Shown: positions 26,748 to 38,700, counted from the stretch's first letter. The stretch is 64,000 nt of DNA from Candidatus Albibeggiatoa sp. nov. NOAA (GCA_025800385.1 JAOXRS010000008.1:62001-126000), one strand, 5' to 3'. The notes: generated from the letters alone by a model not told the origin. Translations and numbers: made by a program.

Positions 26748-29094
26748 ATTCAGCCTCATCACTACAATCGCGCAATGCTTGAGCAAACTGCATTCCAGTC
26801 TGAAATCGTGCTTGCGGATTTTTTGCTAATGCAGTGTCAATGATATGTTTTAAATGAATAGGAATGTCCGCACGTATTTGGGTTATATCAGGGTGTGACT
26901 CATTGGCAATTTTAAACATTAAACTGGCCATTGAATCCGCTTTAAACGGCAACTTTCCTGTCAGCAACTGATATAGCATAATTCCCAGTGAAAATAAATC
27001 GGTACGCCCATCTATTTTTTTACCTGCCAACTGTTCTGGAGACATATAAGAAGGTGTACCCAAAATAATGCCCGTTTTTGTTTTATGCGTATCAGTAATA
27101 CGTGCAATCCCAAAATCGGTTATTTTAATCTGATTTGTCGCAGGATTGTACATAATATTAGCAGGTTTAATGTCTCGGTGTACTACTTGATGTCGATGTG
27201 CATAATCTAGTGCGAGCGCAATGCGGCTGATAATATCTAATACAATATTGATAGACAACAGATTTTCTTTACGTGAATAAGGAATGAGATTACCACCTTT
27301 AAAAAATTCCATCGCAATATAGGCTAAGTCTTGTTCTCCACCCGCATCAAAAATACGAATAATATCGTCATGTTGTAAACGACCTGCTGCATTGGCTTCA
27401 CGGAAAAATCGAATCACGGCCTCTTGTAAATCATCATTATCAAACTCTTCAAATAAAGGTAACGTTTTAATCGCCACTAAACGATCAAGCTTAGTATCTT
27501 GCCCTAAATACACCACTCCCATCGCCCCCTTACCTAATTGACGCTCAATTTGATAACGACCAATACTGGGTTTTTGCGCGCTATTGTCTAAAGTGGTTTG
27601 TGATAATTGGTGCAATGGTAATTTTGGTAAACTGAAACGTTGTAAACGGTCTAAACGTTGTTGTACATCTCGAAAATCAAGTTGATGAGTTAAGATATAA
27701 CGATAAACAGCAATAGCACGCCGTGCCTGTGGTTTGATCTCATAATCTAATGCCAAGTTATACAATAATCCTAACATGGTCTCATCAGGTGGACATAAAC
27801 GAAACTTTTCAAACGCTAAATCTAAATGACCTTGTCCTTGGAATGCCAAACCTAGTAAACGATTACTTTCAACTGCTTCTGGATGCAACCGTACCGCATC
27901 TTGATAATTTTCAATTAAGTACTTTAAGCTCAAAACAATATAACTACTCACCACGAGCAAAACAGGCAACATAAAATGCGTATGCCAACCATAGTAAAAC
28001 AAGCCTACATATATCATCCATAAAGCCACGATCCATAATACGGTTATTGACCATCTACGTTTTAAACATGGTTGTACAGCCAATAAGTAGAGAAAACTCG
28101 CAAAGAACAAAACCATTTCTATATAATTTGCCAATTGATGGTGTTGCAAATATTGTTGATTCAGCACACTATTTAAGATGCTTGCTGTATCTAATAAGTG
28201 CTCTCGCTGAATGCCTGTGACATCACCAATTAAAACAATTTTATTTTGATAATTTTTTGGGTCTTGTTGTAAAGCATCGGCAAAACTTTCAATTCGTAAA
28301 TTTGTATGGCTAATAGGAATCAGGTAATGAGGTAATACCTGTGAATAATCTATCTTTTGCAAAATAGCGGCAGCAAAGCGGCTTGGCTTATCTATGTCTG
28401 CAACCATATGATTGTATTCACCAAAAATATTAAGCAACGGCTTATCTACAGTTTGTCCTAATATCACATTATCCGATTGTGCCAATACTTCACTTAAACG
28501 AGCATCATGGCTTAAATCGTAACTTAAACTGGCTAGTCTATCGTGTAATTGTATAAATTCAGTCAAGGTTTTATCAGGTTCAAAGCTATTTTGATAAAAC
28601 TGTTGTAATTGAAATAAAATCGCCTGATCGGTCGCTAATCGTGCACGAATATGTTGGCTATCTGCGATGATCTGCTGCAATTGTTTTAAATGCTCAGGCA
28701 ATGCGGGTAATTTGGACTGCTGATAATATGTCACCAAAGCGTCAATTTGAGCTTGGACAGGGTTTGGCTGGGGCCGAGATAAATCAATGTGTAAACCAAT
28801 CACTTTAGCATAAGATGAGATTTGTTTAATAAATTCAGCATAATGTTGGCGATTGATAGGATATTCTTGTAGTGTTGTTTGTGTCTTTTCATCTACAGTT
28901 ACAATCACTAGCTCGGGGTAAGCAGGTTTTGCTAATTGATTAATATGTTGTTGTAAAAACCATTGTTCAAATGGCTGCAGCCAATGACTCATAATTAATA
29001 AGATCGCTGCCATACAGACAATTAATACACTGTCATATTCCCAAAAGCGAATAGGAAAAATATAGTTTACACTGTCTCCTAGCAATTTTTTCAT
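26719..29094 (-). CDS. Membrane Ser/Thr protein kinase with CHASE2 sensor domain
   Basis: The 791-residue protein is a receptor-type eukaryotic-like kinase. TM1 (about 24-44) leads into a periplasmic CHASE2 domain (about 50-315), followed by two or three membrane segments (about 320-390), a cytoplasmic TPR-like segment (about 400-480) and a kinase domain (about 512-775). Kinase motifs are complete: glycine loop GKGAMGVVY, AIK lysine, HRDIKPANI catalytic loop, DFG and SPEQ. In most bacterial CHASE2 proteins the output is a cyclase or histidine kinase as well; the Ser/Thr kinase version is known from cyanobacteria and gammaproteobacteria. The PP2C gene overlaps its 3' end. The ligand is unknown. 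Confidence 0.92.
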   Translation of the reverse strand: MKKLLGDSVNYIFPIRFWEYDSVLIVCMAAILLIMSHWLQPFEQWFLQQHINQLAKPAYPELVIVTVDEKTQTTLQEYPINRQHYAEFIKQISSYAKVIGLHIDLSRPQPNPVQAQIDALVTYYQQSKLPALPEHLKQLQQIIADSQHIRARLATDQAILFQLQQFYQNSFEPDKTLTEFIQLHDRLASLSYDLSHDARLSEVLAQSDNVILGQTVDKPLLNIFGEYNHMVADIDKPSRFAAAILQKIDYSQVLPHYLIPISHTNLRIESFADALQQDPKNYQNKIVLIGDVTGIQREHLLDTASILNSVLNQQYLQHHQLANYIEMVLFFASFLYLLAVQPCLKRRWSITVLWIVALWMIYVGLFYYGWHTHFMLPVLLVVSSYIVLSLKYLIENYQDAVRLHPEAVESNRLLGLAFQGQGHLDLAFEKFRLCPPDETMLGLLYNLALDYEIKPQARRAIAVYRYILTHQLDFRDVQQRLDRLQRFSLPKLPLHQLSQTTLDNSAQKPSIGRYQIERQLGKGAMGVVYLGQDTKLDRLVAIKTLPLFEEFDNDDLQEAVIRFFREANAAGRLQHDDIIRIFDAGGEQDLAYIAMEFFKGGNLIPYSRKENLLSINIVLDIISRIALALDYAHRHQVVHRDIKPANIMYNPATNQIKITDFGIARITDTHKTKTGIILGTPSYMSPEQLAGKKIDGRTDLFSLGIMLYQLLTGKLPFKADSMASLMFKIANESHPDITQIRADIPIHLKHIIDTALAKNPQARFQTGMQFAQALRDCSDEAEYAPRNELSF

Positions 29095-29546
29095 TTTTAT
29101 ATAGCCAAGTAATGCTCTGAAATCCGTGAGTGCAGGTTATATGCCATTTAGAAAATTATGCTCATTAGATCGTCCGAAATAAGCCGTTATTACTAGCATA
29201 TACACATTCTTGAAACAATCTTATTGATTCGAAGTATTGTATTTTTTTAATAACATACTGCACTCAAGACAATCCTATACATTCCTTACAAATTCAATCT
29301 CATACAAGTATTTTTCATTTATTTTTACATACAACTTTGACTGAGAAAAACAATCCCTTCTTTTTACACATCAAAATAGCAAAAATTCAAACTAGTAAAA
29401 ACTATCATAATCATCGATTATAATCTTGGTATAATTACTGTTTAATATCTTAAGGAAAAGCAACTACTCGTCTAAAATAATACGCATTTTTTAACAGGCA
29501 GCAGCACAGTTTATCAGTATTTAGATGGGTTAGAGCGGAGGTTGAT
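29095..29546. other. Intergenic region upstream of the SPFH operon
   Basis: About 450 bp of AT-rich DNA between the divergent CHASE2 kinase gene and the SPFH gene. Apart from the candidate promoter at 29427-29435 I see nothing that I can name. Confidence 0.45.
29427..29435 (+). promoter_or_regulatory. Candidate extended -10 promoter of the SPFH operon
   Basis: TGGTATAAT fits the extended -10 consensus TGnTATAAT exactly. The expected -35 position is poor, as is usual for this promoter class. It would give a leader of about 105 nt before the GTG start at 29547. Confidence 0.4.
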
Positions 29547-30410
29547 GTGGTATCAGTAGCGCGTACAAAACGTAAAGCTCGTGTTTGGATACAAGAAAAT
29601 ACACCTTATATTGTTGTGATTTCACTCGTTATAACATTACTTGTGGTTTTTTTATGGCCACGCATTTTTATTACCATTAACGCAGGTGAAGCGGGCGTAT
29701 TATATAAACGTTTTACGATTGGTACGGTGACAGATTATGTATACCCAGAAGGATTACACATTATTTTTCCATGGGATATTATGCATATTTATGATGCACG
29801 GGTGCAATTGGTGAAACATAAATTTAAGGTGTTAACCAATCAAGGTTTGCCCGTATATTTAAAAATCGCCATTCGCTTCCACCCCGAATATGAATTAATA
29901 GGCGTACTGCATCAAAAGATTGGCCCCGACTATGTGAATAAAATTATTATTCCGCAGATAGAGTCGGTGATGAGGCGTAACATCGGCAAATACACTCCAG
30001 AAGACATTTACACCAACAAAGAAGGCGTTTTAAGCAATATCATCGTTTTAGCATTAGAAGAAACGGGGCGTAAGTACGTGCGCATCAGTGACATTATTAT
30101 TCGTAGCTTAGACTTGCCACCACCTGTTGCTCAGTCTATTGAAGACAAATTAGTCTACGAAGAGCAATTCAAAGCCTATCAATACATTTTAGCGCGAGAA
30201 GAGCAAGAGGCAGAACGTAAACGTATTGAGGCACAAGGTATTCAAGACTATCACCAAATTATTGCTGACAATTTAGATGACCACATGTTGACTTGGGAGG
30301 GTATTCAAGCCACAGCAGAACTGTCTAAATCAGAAAATGCGAAAGTCCTGATTTTTGGCAACCAAGGTTCAAATGGCTTGCCTCTAATTTTAGGTGTGCC
30401 AAGCAAATGA
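29547..30410 (+). CDS. SPFH/Band 7 (prohibitin-like) membrane protein
   Basis: The 287-residue protein has one N-terminal membrane anchor (about 23-42) and a prohibitin-like SPFH domain (about 45-215), then a charged coiled coil rich in Glu/Arg/Gln (about 210-250). Such proteins form ring-shaped scaffolds around membrane proteases or transporters. It starts with GTG; GGAGG lies 5 nt upstream and supports this over an out-of-frame ATG two bases earlier. The stop overlaps the start of the binding-lipoprotein gene by four bases (ATGA), so the two products are probably made together and may work in one complex. Confidence 0.88.
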   Translation: MVSVARTKRKARVWIQENTPYIVVISLVITLLVVFLWPRIFITINAGEAGVLYKRFTIGTVTDYVYPEGLHIIFPWDIMHIYDARVQLVKHKFKVLTNQGLPVYLKIAIRFHPEYELIGVLHQKIGPDYVNKIIIPQIESVMRRNIGKYTPEDIYTNKEGVLSNIIVLALEETGRKYVRISDIIIRSLDLPPPVAQSIEDKLVYEEQFKAYQYILAREEQEAERKRIEAQGIQDYHQIIADNLDDHMLTWEGIQATAELSKSENAKVLIFGNQGSNGLPLILGVPSK

Positions 30411-31708
30411 TGCGTGTTTTATACCTAACCTGTATAGCTATTTTTCTTGTTAATTTAACGGCTTGCGAAAGGCCTGCGTACAAGTATAAAGATGAACGAG
30501 AAGAAAAAGCTGAAAAAGCCCATAAGCGTAAAGCTCCTATTAACATTGGTGTTGTATGGGATAGCCGTTCTCAAAGCTTGTTTTTTGAAGGAGCACGCTT
30601 TGCAGCACAAGAGCTAAATGCCCGAGGCGGGATTTTAGGGCGTAGAGTTAACTTAATTGAGCGCGATGAAGCCGTTTATTTACAAGCAGGCTTTTTTGAA
30701 TTCAGTAAAAAAATGCGTAACCATGCTCAATTTGCAGCAAGAACAGTGGCCGAAGAATTGGCTAAAAATACTGATGTGGTTGCTGTAGTCGGTCATACCA
30801 TTTCTGAAACATCGATTGCAGCCTCGATTACTTATGAGTATTTCGGTTTATTGTATTTAGGCCCCGGTGCAACCAATATTGAGCTGACGCGCCATAATTT
30901 CATGTACACCTTCCGCCTTATTCCTGATAACTATCAAGAATCTAAGCAGTTGGCGGGCTATATTTATTACAGCTTAGAAAAGAAAAAAATTGTGGTGTTA
31001 TATGATAGAACCGAATACAGCACCCAAGTAGCAGAGTCTTTCGCTGAAACCATTGCGGATATGCAGCTTGATGCTGACATTGTCTATCGTCGTTCATTTT
31101 TCAAAACCAAGAAAAGCTTTAAAGATATTATGTCTGATTTAAAAGGCTTAGAGTTTGACGTGGTTTTTGTGGCGACTAATGAAGAAACAGGCAGCCGAAT
31201 CTTAAAAGAAGCCCGTAATATGGGGATTAAGCACCCTGTTGTCGGCGTTAACTTGATGTACCATCCTAGACTCATTGAGTTAGCAGGCGATACAGCTGAA
31301 GGCTTTTCAGTACCCGCACCCTTTAATGAGTCATTCAACTTAGCACGGGGTTTTATCAATCGTTTTAGAAAACAATATGATGTAAAGCCTGATGCATGGG
31401 CAGCTCAAGCTTATGATAGTATTATGTTATTGGCATATATTATTGAAAAGTCTGATTCGACTGTGCCTATTGTACTCTCAACCCAATTGCGTTATATGGA
31501 ACCCTATTGGTTAGGTGTTACAGGCCCACATGCTTTTACTAAAGATGGCGAAATATCAGGCAAACAGTATAGTTTTTATACCGTACACCAAGGTAAATTT
31601 GAATTAATACCAGGTGCCAATGTACCGTTCATTTTAGAGTTGATTAAGTTTAATGAAAACAAATCAGCTTTATTAGAGTTGGAAGAACAAGATACAAAGG
31701 GGAATTAA
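30407..31708 (+). CDS. Periplasmic binding lipoprotein of the branched-chain amino acid receptor type
   Basis: This 433-residue protein has a lipoprotein signal peptide with the lipobox LTAC (Cys about 20-21), then a charged Lys/Glu-rich linker (25-45), then a type I periplasmic-binding fold (about 46-420) of the Leu/Ile/Val receptor family (Peripla_BP_6). The INIGVVWD start, ARGGILGR segment and VVGHTISETS motif fit that family. No ABC permease or ATPase gene follows, so it is probably a sensor or scaffold subunit rather than part of an importer. It is translationally coupled to the SPFH gene. A second ATG three bases later is an equally possible start. Confidence 0.85.
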   Translation: MMRVLYLTCIAIFLVNLTACERPAYKYKDEREEKAEKAHKRKAPINIGVVWDSRSQSLFFEGARFAAQELNARGGILGRRVNLIERDEAVYLQAGFFEFSKKMRNHAQFAARTVAEELAKNTDVVAVVGHTISETSIAASITYEYFGLLYLGPGATNIELTRHNFMYTFRLIPDNYQESKQLAGYIYYSLEKKKIVVLYDRTEYSTQVAESFAETIADMQLDADIVYRRSFFKTKKSFKDIMSDLKGLEFDVVFVATNEETGSRILKEARNMGIKHPVVGVNLMYHPRLIELAGDTAEGFSVPAPFNESFNLARGFINRFRKQYDVKPDAWAAQAYDSIMLLAYIIEKSDSTVPIVLSTQLRYMEPYWLGVTGPHAFTKDGEISGKQYSFYTVHQGKFELIPGANVPFILELIKFNENKSALLELEEQDTKGN

Positions 31709-31711
31709 ATC

Positions 31712-31885
31712 ATGTTAGCTCATGTCGTTTTAATGTCGATTCTTCCAGCATTCTTAATCGGGCTGCTAGGACAGAATCGTAAAATGGGTTTTTGGGGATA
31801 CTTTTTTGCGTCTTTGTTGCTGACACCGCCTATTGGACTGTTATTGGTTTTAGCATCAGACTCAAAGCCAAGCACACCCGTTTAG
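31712..31885 (+). CDS. Small membrane protein, 57 residues
   Basis: This short ORF begins three bases after the binding-lipoprotein gene ends, with a GGGG site 9 nt upstream, and encodes two predicted membrane helices (about 5-20 and 30-48) joined by a short basic turn, GQNRKMGFWGYFF. The turn followed by SLLLTPPIGLLLVLAS is a pattern I know from many small, uncharacterised bacterial membrane proteins. It completes a three-gene unit with the SPFH protein and the lipoprotein, and might be an accessory subunit of the same membrane assembly; that role is inference. Confidence 0.7.
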   Translation: MLAHVVLMSILPAFLIGLLGQNRKMGFWGYFFASLLLTPPIGLLLVLASDSKPSTPV

Positions 31886-32002
31886 ATATAGTATTTTTGT
31901 ATTGCTAATCACACTACAGGGGTATGAGGTATAAATTTTGACTAGTAGTCAATTATCGATCAGTTACTGTTTATTAGTCACAGTTATTAAAGGGGAGCGT
32001 TC

Positions 32003-32689
32003 ATGACATACCGAGTACCAGCGGCAGGCGAACCGTTTGTTTGTGCATGGAATGGTGGTAGGGATGCCTGTCTTGCCTTATATCGTGCCATTAGGGCAGG
32101 TGCAAAACCTCAGTTTTTATTAACTATGTTAGATGAAAGTGGTGAGTATTCTTATTCTCTGCCGATTCCACGCAGTGTATTACAAGCGCAAGCCTTATCT
32201 CTAAACATTCCGCTATTAACCAAAACCACAGATAAAGAAAACTACAATCAAGGGGTGCTTGATGTATTACAAGAGCTAAAAGCCATGGATATTAATATTG
32301 TCACTTTTGGGGATATTTCATTAGATAATCATCGGCGGGGTAATGAGTCTTTATGTCAACAAGCAGGGCTAGAAACGTACTTACCACTCTGGGATACCCC
32401 AAAATCACGTATATTAGCGGAATATGTGACAGCAGGTTTTAGAGCCATGATTGTAACCGCATCTAATAAATTAGGGCCTAACTATGCAGGCCGTTATTTA
32501 GATACACAATGTATTGAACAACTAGAAGCATTGCAAAATATTGATGTAACGGGAGAAAGTGGTGAGTACCATACAGTTATAGTGGATGGGCCTATTTTCG
32601 CCAACCCTATCCCACTTAAAGCGGGTAATACAGAGTCAACGGGCGATCAGTGGGTCACAAATTTGAACTTGCTATCATTGAACTATTAA
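32003..32689 (+). CDS. Dph6-like ATP-pyrophosphatase family protein with altered PP-loop
   Basis: The 228-residue protein belongs to the adenine nucleotide alpha-hydrolase family that includes diphthine-ammonia ligase Dph6. The fold's landmarks are present: a PP-loop near the N-terminus, the FGDI segment mid-protein, and the GESGEYHT motif near residue 180. However, the PP-loop S-G-G-K-D-S reads N-G-G-R-D-A (residues 17-22), so the phosphate-binding serines and lysine are changed while the aspartate remains. Bacteria have no diphthamide, so the true substrate is unknown. A ribosome binding site GGGGAG lies before the ATG. It stands 117 bp after the small membrane protein gene and may be its own unit. 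Confidence 0.8.
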   Translation: MTYRVPAAGEPFVCAWNGGRDACLALYRAIRAGAKPQFLLTMLDESGEYSYSLPIPRSVLQAQALSLNIPLLTKTTDKENYNQGVLDVLQELKAMDINIVTFGDISLDNHRRGNESLCQQAGLETYLPLWDTPKSRILAEYVTAGFRAMIVTASNKLGPNYAGRYLDTQCIEQLEALQNIDVTGESGEYHTVIVDGPIFANPIPLKAGNTESTGDQWVTNLNLLSLNY

Positions 32690-32723
32690 CCCGTATGTTG
32701 ATTCTCGCCGATTCAACGAAATC

Positions 32724-32761
32724 CTAGGTTGACCTTGTTATACAACAACTGTCAACCCTAG
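32724..32761. terminator. Inverted repeat between convergent genes
   Basis: A 10-bp stem with one bulged C (32724-32733 with 32751-32761) lies midway between the Dph6-like gene and the large kinase gene. It is likely a two-way terminator, though without U tracts. Confidence 0.5.
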
Positions 32762-32767
32762 TGATGC

Positions 32768-35700
32768 CTAGGTATTATTTTGAGGCACATTATTCAATGC
32801 TGCTATCAAATCGTCACCGCGCACAGGCTTGCTAATATAGTCATGCATACCCGCTGCAAAGCACCTTTCTTTATCCTCTTTCATTGCATTGGCCGTCATG
32901 GCAATAATCCACGGACACTGTGCTGTTGGCCAGTTTTTAACAATTTCGCGTGTGGCTTCCAAACCATCCATATTTGGCATTTGCATATCCATTAGCACCA
33001 CATCATAGTATTTATCACGCAAAGCTTTCAGCGCATCGAGACCATCCACTGCCGTATCAGGTTGATAGCCCAATTTATTCAACTGTAATACACCCACTTT
33101 TCGATTCACCGCATTATCATCAACTAATAAAATCTGTAACTGATCGCTATTTTTCTCTGGCAATTCCGCATCGGATAATGCATTGTCCTGTTGCGACTGT
33201 TTTGCAGCTTCTTGCTCACTCACGTCTTCAGGCTGTTCTAATAATTGCAAGAAAGTCTCTAACAAACGCTTAGGGCGTATAGGTTTATTTAAACAGGCAT
33301 TGAATGGAGCTTGTCGGTGTTGTTTCGCACACAAATGAGTTAATGCAATCAATGGTTTGGATTGTATTTCGGCTAAAGGCACTTGATCTTGCATTAATTC
33401 TACCATGGCAAAATCAACATCTTGAGAAATCTCAGGCGCGATAATCATGCCCCAACGTTCAACTTGCTGGGTAATAAACAGACGGTTATTGGGTGCTAAA
33501 TTAAGCAAGAATACACTTTTTCCTTGCAATTCAGCATGAGACTCATATAAGGCTTGTAGTGGTTTACTCTCAGTCACAGGGGCTTTAATTGAAAAATGAA
33601 ACCTCGAGCCAATATCAACTTCACTTTCTACCCAAATATGTCCACCCATCAGCTCAGTTAAATGTTTGCTAATCGTGAGACCCAGACCTGTACCACCATA
33701 TTTACGCGTGGTTGAAGAATCTGCTTGGGTAAAGGCCTTAAATAATGAACTCAATCGATCCGCAGGAATCCCAATCCCACTATCTTGCACGATAAATTTA
33801 ATTTGACATAAACTATCTTGTATCGATTCAGCTTGTACTTGTACTTGGATTTCACCACGTTCGGTAAATTTGACCGCATTACTGAGCAAATTGACTAAAA
33901 TCTGCTGTAGACGTGTACTATCCCCTTCAATACATTGTGGTACATTATCATCATAAAAATAAATTAAATTCAGTTGCTTTTCAGCGGCTTTGGCACTAAC
34001 TAAGTTCAAGGCATTTTCAACACATTCGCGTAAATCAAATTCTCGCTGTTCCAGATTTAGCTTTTTAGCCTCGATTTTCGAAAAATCCAAAATATCATTG
34101 ATTAACGTTAACAGCGTATTGCCACTACTGCGAATTGTATCTAAATATTCCGTTTGCTCTGCATTCAGTTGTGTATCCTCTAAAATATCAGCCATACCGA
34201 CAATTGCATTCATCGGGGTACGAATTTCATGGCTCATATTTGCTAAGAAAACTGACTTGGATTCTGCAGCAGCTAAAGCAGCTTGACGGGCTTCTGCAAG
34301 TTTTTGGTTTTCTTGTGCTAGACGCAAGTTTAATTCTTGAATCGACTCATTGGCTTGTGCAAGCTTTTCAGTACGCTGTTGTACTTTTTGCTCTAAATTG
34401 GCGTATAAATGTGCATTTTCGATAGAAATCGCAAGTTGACTGGATAATAATTGAATCAATTCTAAACGATTACTGGTAAAAACCCCTGTACTCAAATTGT
34501 TTTCTAGGTAAATAATTGCTGTTAATTTGCCTTGATTTAACACAGGGCTACATAATACTGACTTCACATATTGCGACTGAATATAAGCATCTGAACCATA
34601 CAACTCATTGTTTTGTGCATCATCTAAAATAATAGGTTTCTGAGACTGAATTACATATTTGAGCAATGATACAGGCACAACAGGTAGTCCCGCTTGCTCC
34701 AATGGCTGAGAAGGCAGAATAGTAAAATTTTGTGTATGACTATGTGCTTCAATCACCCATTGATCGTTTTTTTCTAATAGCAACATACCATGCTGCGCCC
34801 CTGCATTTTCAATCACAATATTAACCAGCTTTCTCAACAGACTATCCAATTGGATTTCTTCAGACAGGCCACGAGAGGCTTTGATAATTGAAATTAAATC
34901 TAAATCAGAAATACTGCCGCGAGCCGTACTAATCGTGCTAATGGTTGTATTAGGCGAAGTACTGATAGATTTGGTCACCATACCTAAATTTAGCTCGGGG
35001 TAACGTATTTTGAGCAAATCTAATTTACTGTTTGCCCCCCAATTTTGATATAGATAAAATGCTTCTCGGATATAAGTGGCAGCCACATTCATATCACCTT
35101 TTAGTTGCCAATAACGCGCATAAAGTTCACAAGCTACGGCTTCTTCTTGTCGGTAGCCATGTTGTTGAGCTAAGTCAATCGCTTGTTTGTAATAATGTAG
35201 GGCTTTTTCTGTTTTACCTGCTAATTGTGCTTTACCTGCCTTCACTAAAGCATAGCGGTGTGCATTATTATCGGGGGCATGTTTTGCCCATTTTTTCAAT
35301 TTTTTACAGTGGTTTTTCAAACGTTTAAAATGTTTGGATCGTAGTTTTTTATTGCCTTTTGCCATCAATGCCAAATGAGATAAGGCCGCATAGAAGTGGA
35401 AAACTGTGCTATGAAACATCGAAGCAACCCCCATCGGGTCGACTTTTTCCGCATATTCTAAAGCCAATTCATATTGCTCAAACCAATAACACAACATCAT
35501 TTTATGCACATACAAAAATGCTAAAGCAGTAATGTCATTCACTTCGGTATGCAATGGCAACATCTGGGTTTCATCATAAGCATCACCAATCAACATCCAA
35601 GGTTGACGTGAATTAGCACCTCGGAAATTCAATACAGTTTGCAATACGATTTGGTTGTAATAAAGCGGGGTTTGTTGCTGGATTTGGTCAATAGCTGTGA

Positions 35701-38700
35701 CATATTTAATTGTTTCTTTTTCGACAAACTCGAGCGGTAGACCTGAAAAAAAACTGTAATTACAATACATAAACGCAGAATAGCCCGCGAACTCTAGCTC
35801 TCCCGTATCCACGCCTGATTGATAAGCTTCCAAAAGTGGGTCAAGGGTTTCACGTAATGGAGCTTCCCAGTGCCAAACAAAATTATTCACCATAAAATAG
35901 GTACGACACTTTAATTCATTGGCATTGAAATCATCTAACACCTGCAACGCTAATTTACCAAAGCGGTGACCCAAACTAATATCACCAATCACACCACATA
36001 AAATCAATCCATAGCTGGAATAAGCAAACGCAGAGATTGGACAGTTTCCATGCTGAATTGAAAAAGTGGTAAGCTTAATCGAGGTCAAAATCATTTGGTG
36101 GGTATCCGCAATATATGCGGCGGAATAAATCCGATTCATAATTCGCATCACAGCTAAATCATATGGATCAGTGGTATGCGGTAAATGGCGCAACTGCTCG
36201 ACTTGTTTCCCCATCAAGGTCAACTTAGAACGGTAAAAATCACGTAAAATATGGGCTAAAGTCGGCCTTTTGGGAAAATGTACTTTAAGTTTGCGCAAAA
36301 TCGTCAGTGCAAATTTCACCGCTTCCAATGGTTGGTTCAAGGCCATAAATGATTGAATTTGAATTTCGTACACTTTAACTTGATCTAAAATATCTGTGGT
36401 ATTTTGTAATACTAACTCCGCCCACTGATTCATTTGATCGTAGTCGCCGTTTAAAAAAGCGGCTTCCGTCGCATGAACATATAAACCCAAACTCAGTTCA
36501 TAGTCCACTTCCCAACTGTTAAGGTCTAATAAATTCAGGCCACATTGTAAATATGCTAAAGCAGGTTCATAAGCAGCTGCGCTTTTTGCTGTTTTACCCG
36601 CTCTTAAATTTAATTCTGCTAATCGTTTACGTTTATCTAAAGAATGAATCAGGTTTTCTGCTAAATTCAAATGGTTGACAATTTCAAATAAACGCTCTTC
36701 TAACTCTTGCTCTGAGCTACTTTCTAATAGTAATTGTCCCACTTGTAAATGGGTTGCTGCTTTTTGTGCATCGTCAATTAACGTATAAGCCGCCTGCTGT
36801 ACACGATCATGAATAAAGCGATACACAGGGATCATTTCAACATCATGTTCAGGACTTTTATGGTCAACGAATTTATATACATCACCTAAAGGCAAGATCA
36901 ACTCTTCTTGCAACGCTTGCCATAATGCATTTGCCGTATCAAGAATCGGTTGTTGATATACTAAAGATAAAGTGCGTAAATCAAATTGGTTACCAATACA
37001 CGCCGCAAGCTCTAATACAGACTGACTGCCTGTGCATTGCTGCTGAATTTTATTCACCATTAAATCAACCACATTATCGCTAACTTCAGCCTGTTGCATT
37101 TTTTCCAAATGCCATCGCCAACGACCCGTTTGCACATCAAATTCAATGGCCTTATTTTGGTGGAACGTATGCAGTAATTGAGTTAAGAAGAAAGGGTTGC
37201 CTCGCGTTTTTTCCCAACACAATTGTGCAATTTGATTAATTTGATCGGTACTCGTTTTCAAACTATCGGCAATCAACTGACTGACATGCGATAAAGCCAA
37301 TGGGGCTAATGTAATCACATTGACGGTTGCTTGTTGCCGACGCATATTTTTTAAAGCTAACATTAAAGGGTGAAACTCATCCACTTCATTATCCCGATAC
37401 GCACCAATAATAAATAATGACTTCTGCTTATCATCATCCATTAATAATTCGAGCAATTGTAAAGTAGCTGCATCTGCCCATTGCAAATCATCTAAAAAAA
37501 TCACTAAGGGCTGACCAGAGTCTGAAAAAGAACTGATGAAATTTTGCAACACCATATTAAATCGGTTACGGGCGGCATTAGATGAGAGTTCAGGCACTGT
37601 AGGCTGTTCACCAATAATCTGCTCAATTTCAGGTACAACTTCAACCAGTACTTGTCCATTAGGATGTAATTTTTGATTAAGTTTATGCTTCCAAATCTGT
37701 ATTTTTTCTTCGCTTTCAGTCAGTAATTGACGTACCAAACCACGAAAAGCTTGGAATAATGAATCATAAGGGATATTGCGCTTAAACTGGTCAAATTTAC
37801 CACTAATGAAATAGCCTTGTTTTTTCACAAATGGCTTATGCACTTCATGTACTAAAGCTGATTTACCAATACCAGAGTAGCCTGCAATTAGCATCATTTC
37901 TTTAAATTCAAGACTTACACGGTCAAAACTAGCATGCAATAATTCAATTTCTGTATCCCGTCCGTATAGTTTTTCATGAATTTGGAAATGACTGGACGCA
38001 TCTTTAATACCTAAGCTAAAGCTATCAATTCGCCCCATTATTTGTAATTGTTCTAAACTACGCTTTAAATCAGTTAATAGCCCATAAGTACTTTGATAAC
38101 GTTTTTCCGCTGTTTTTTCTATTAATTTCATTATAATAGCAGAAACAGGATAAGGAATTTGTGGGTTGATTTCTATGGGCGGACGTGGGGTTTTCGCAAT
38201 ATGACAATATACCCACTCCATCGCATCTTTGGCTTCAAATGGCAAGCGGCCAGTAAGCATTTGATACCATGTAACACCCAAAGAATAATAGTCAGTACGA
38301 TAATCAATACTGCGATTCATACGCCCCGTTTGCTCAGGTGAGATGTAATATAAATTACCTTCTAAGGTATCAGGGCTGCGTACTTCTTGGGTTTCACGCG
38401 ATAATTCAGTCGCAATTTCAAAATCAATCAGTTGGATATGCAGGGTTTTAGTGTTCACAACGATATTAGTGGGGTTAATATCTTTGTGCATAATATTTTG
38501 TTGGTGTAATTCCCCAACCAATTCAGTCAGGCGAATTGCAAACTGTAAAAAATATTCAATATCTGTTTGATAACATCCCATTAATTGAGATAACGGCTTG
38601 CCACCAATATCTTCTAAAATCATGACCCAAGCATTTTTATAAGGTAATAGCTCATAAGCTTGAATAAAGCCCGTATGGTCGAGCTTCTCAGTCAAACGGT

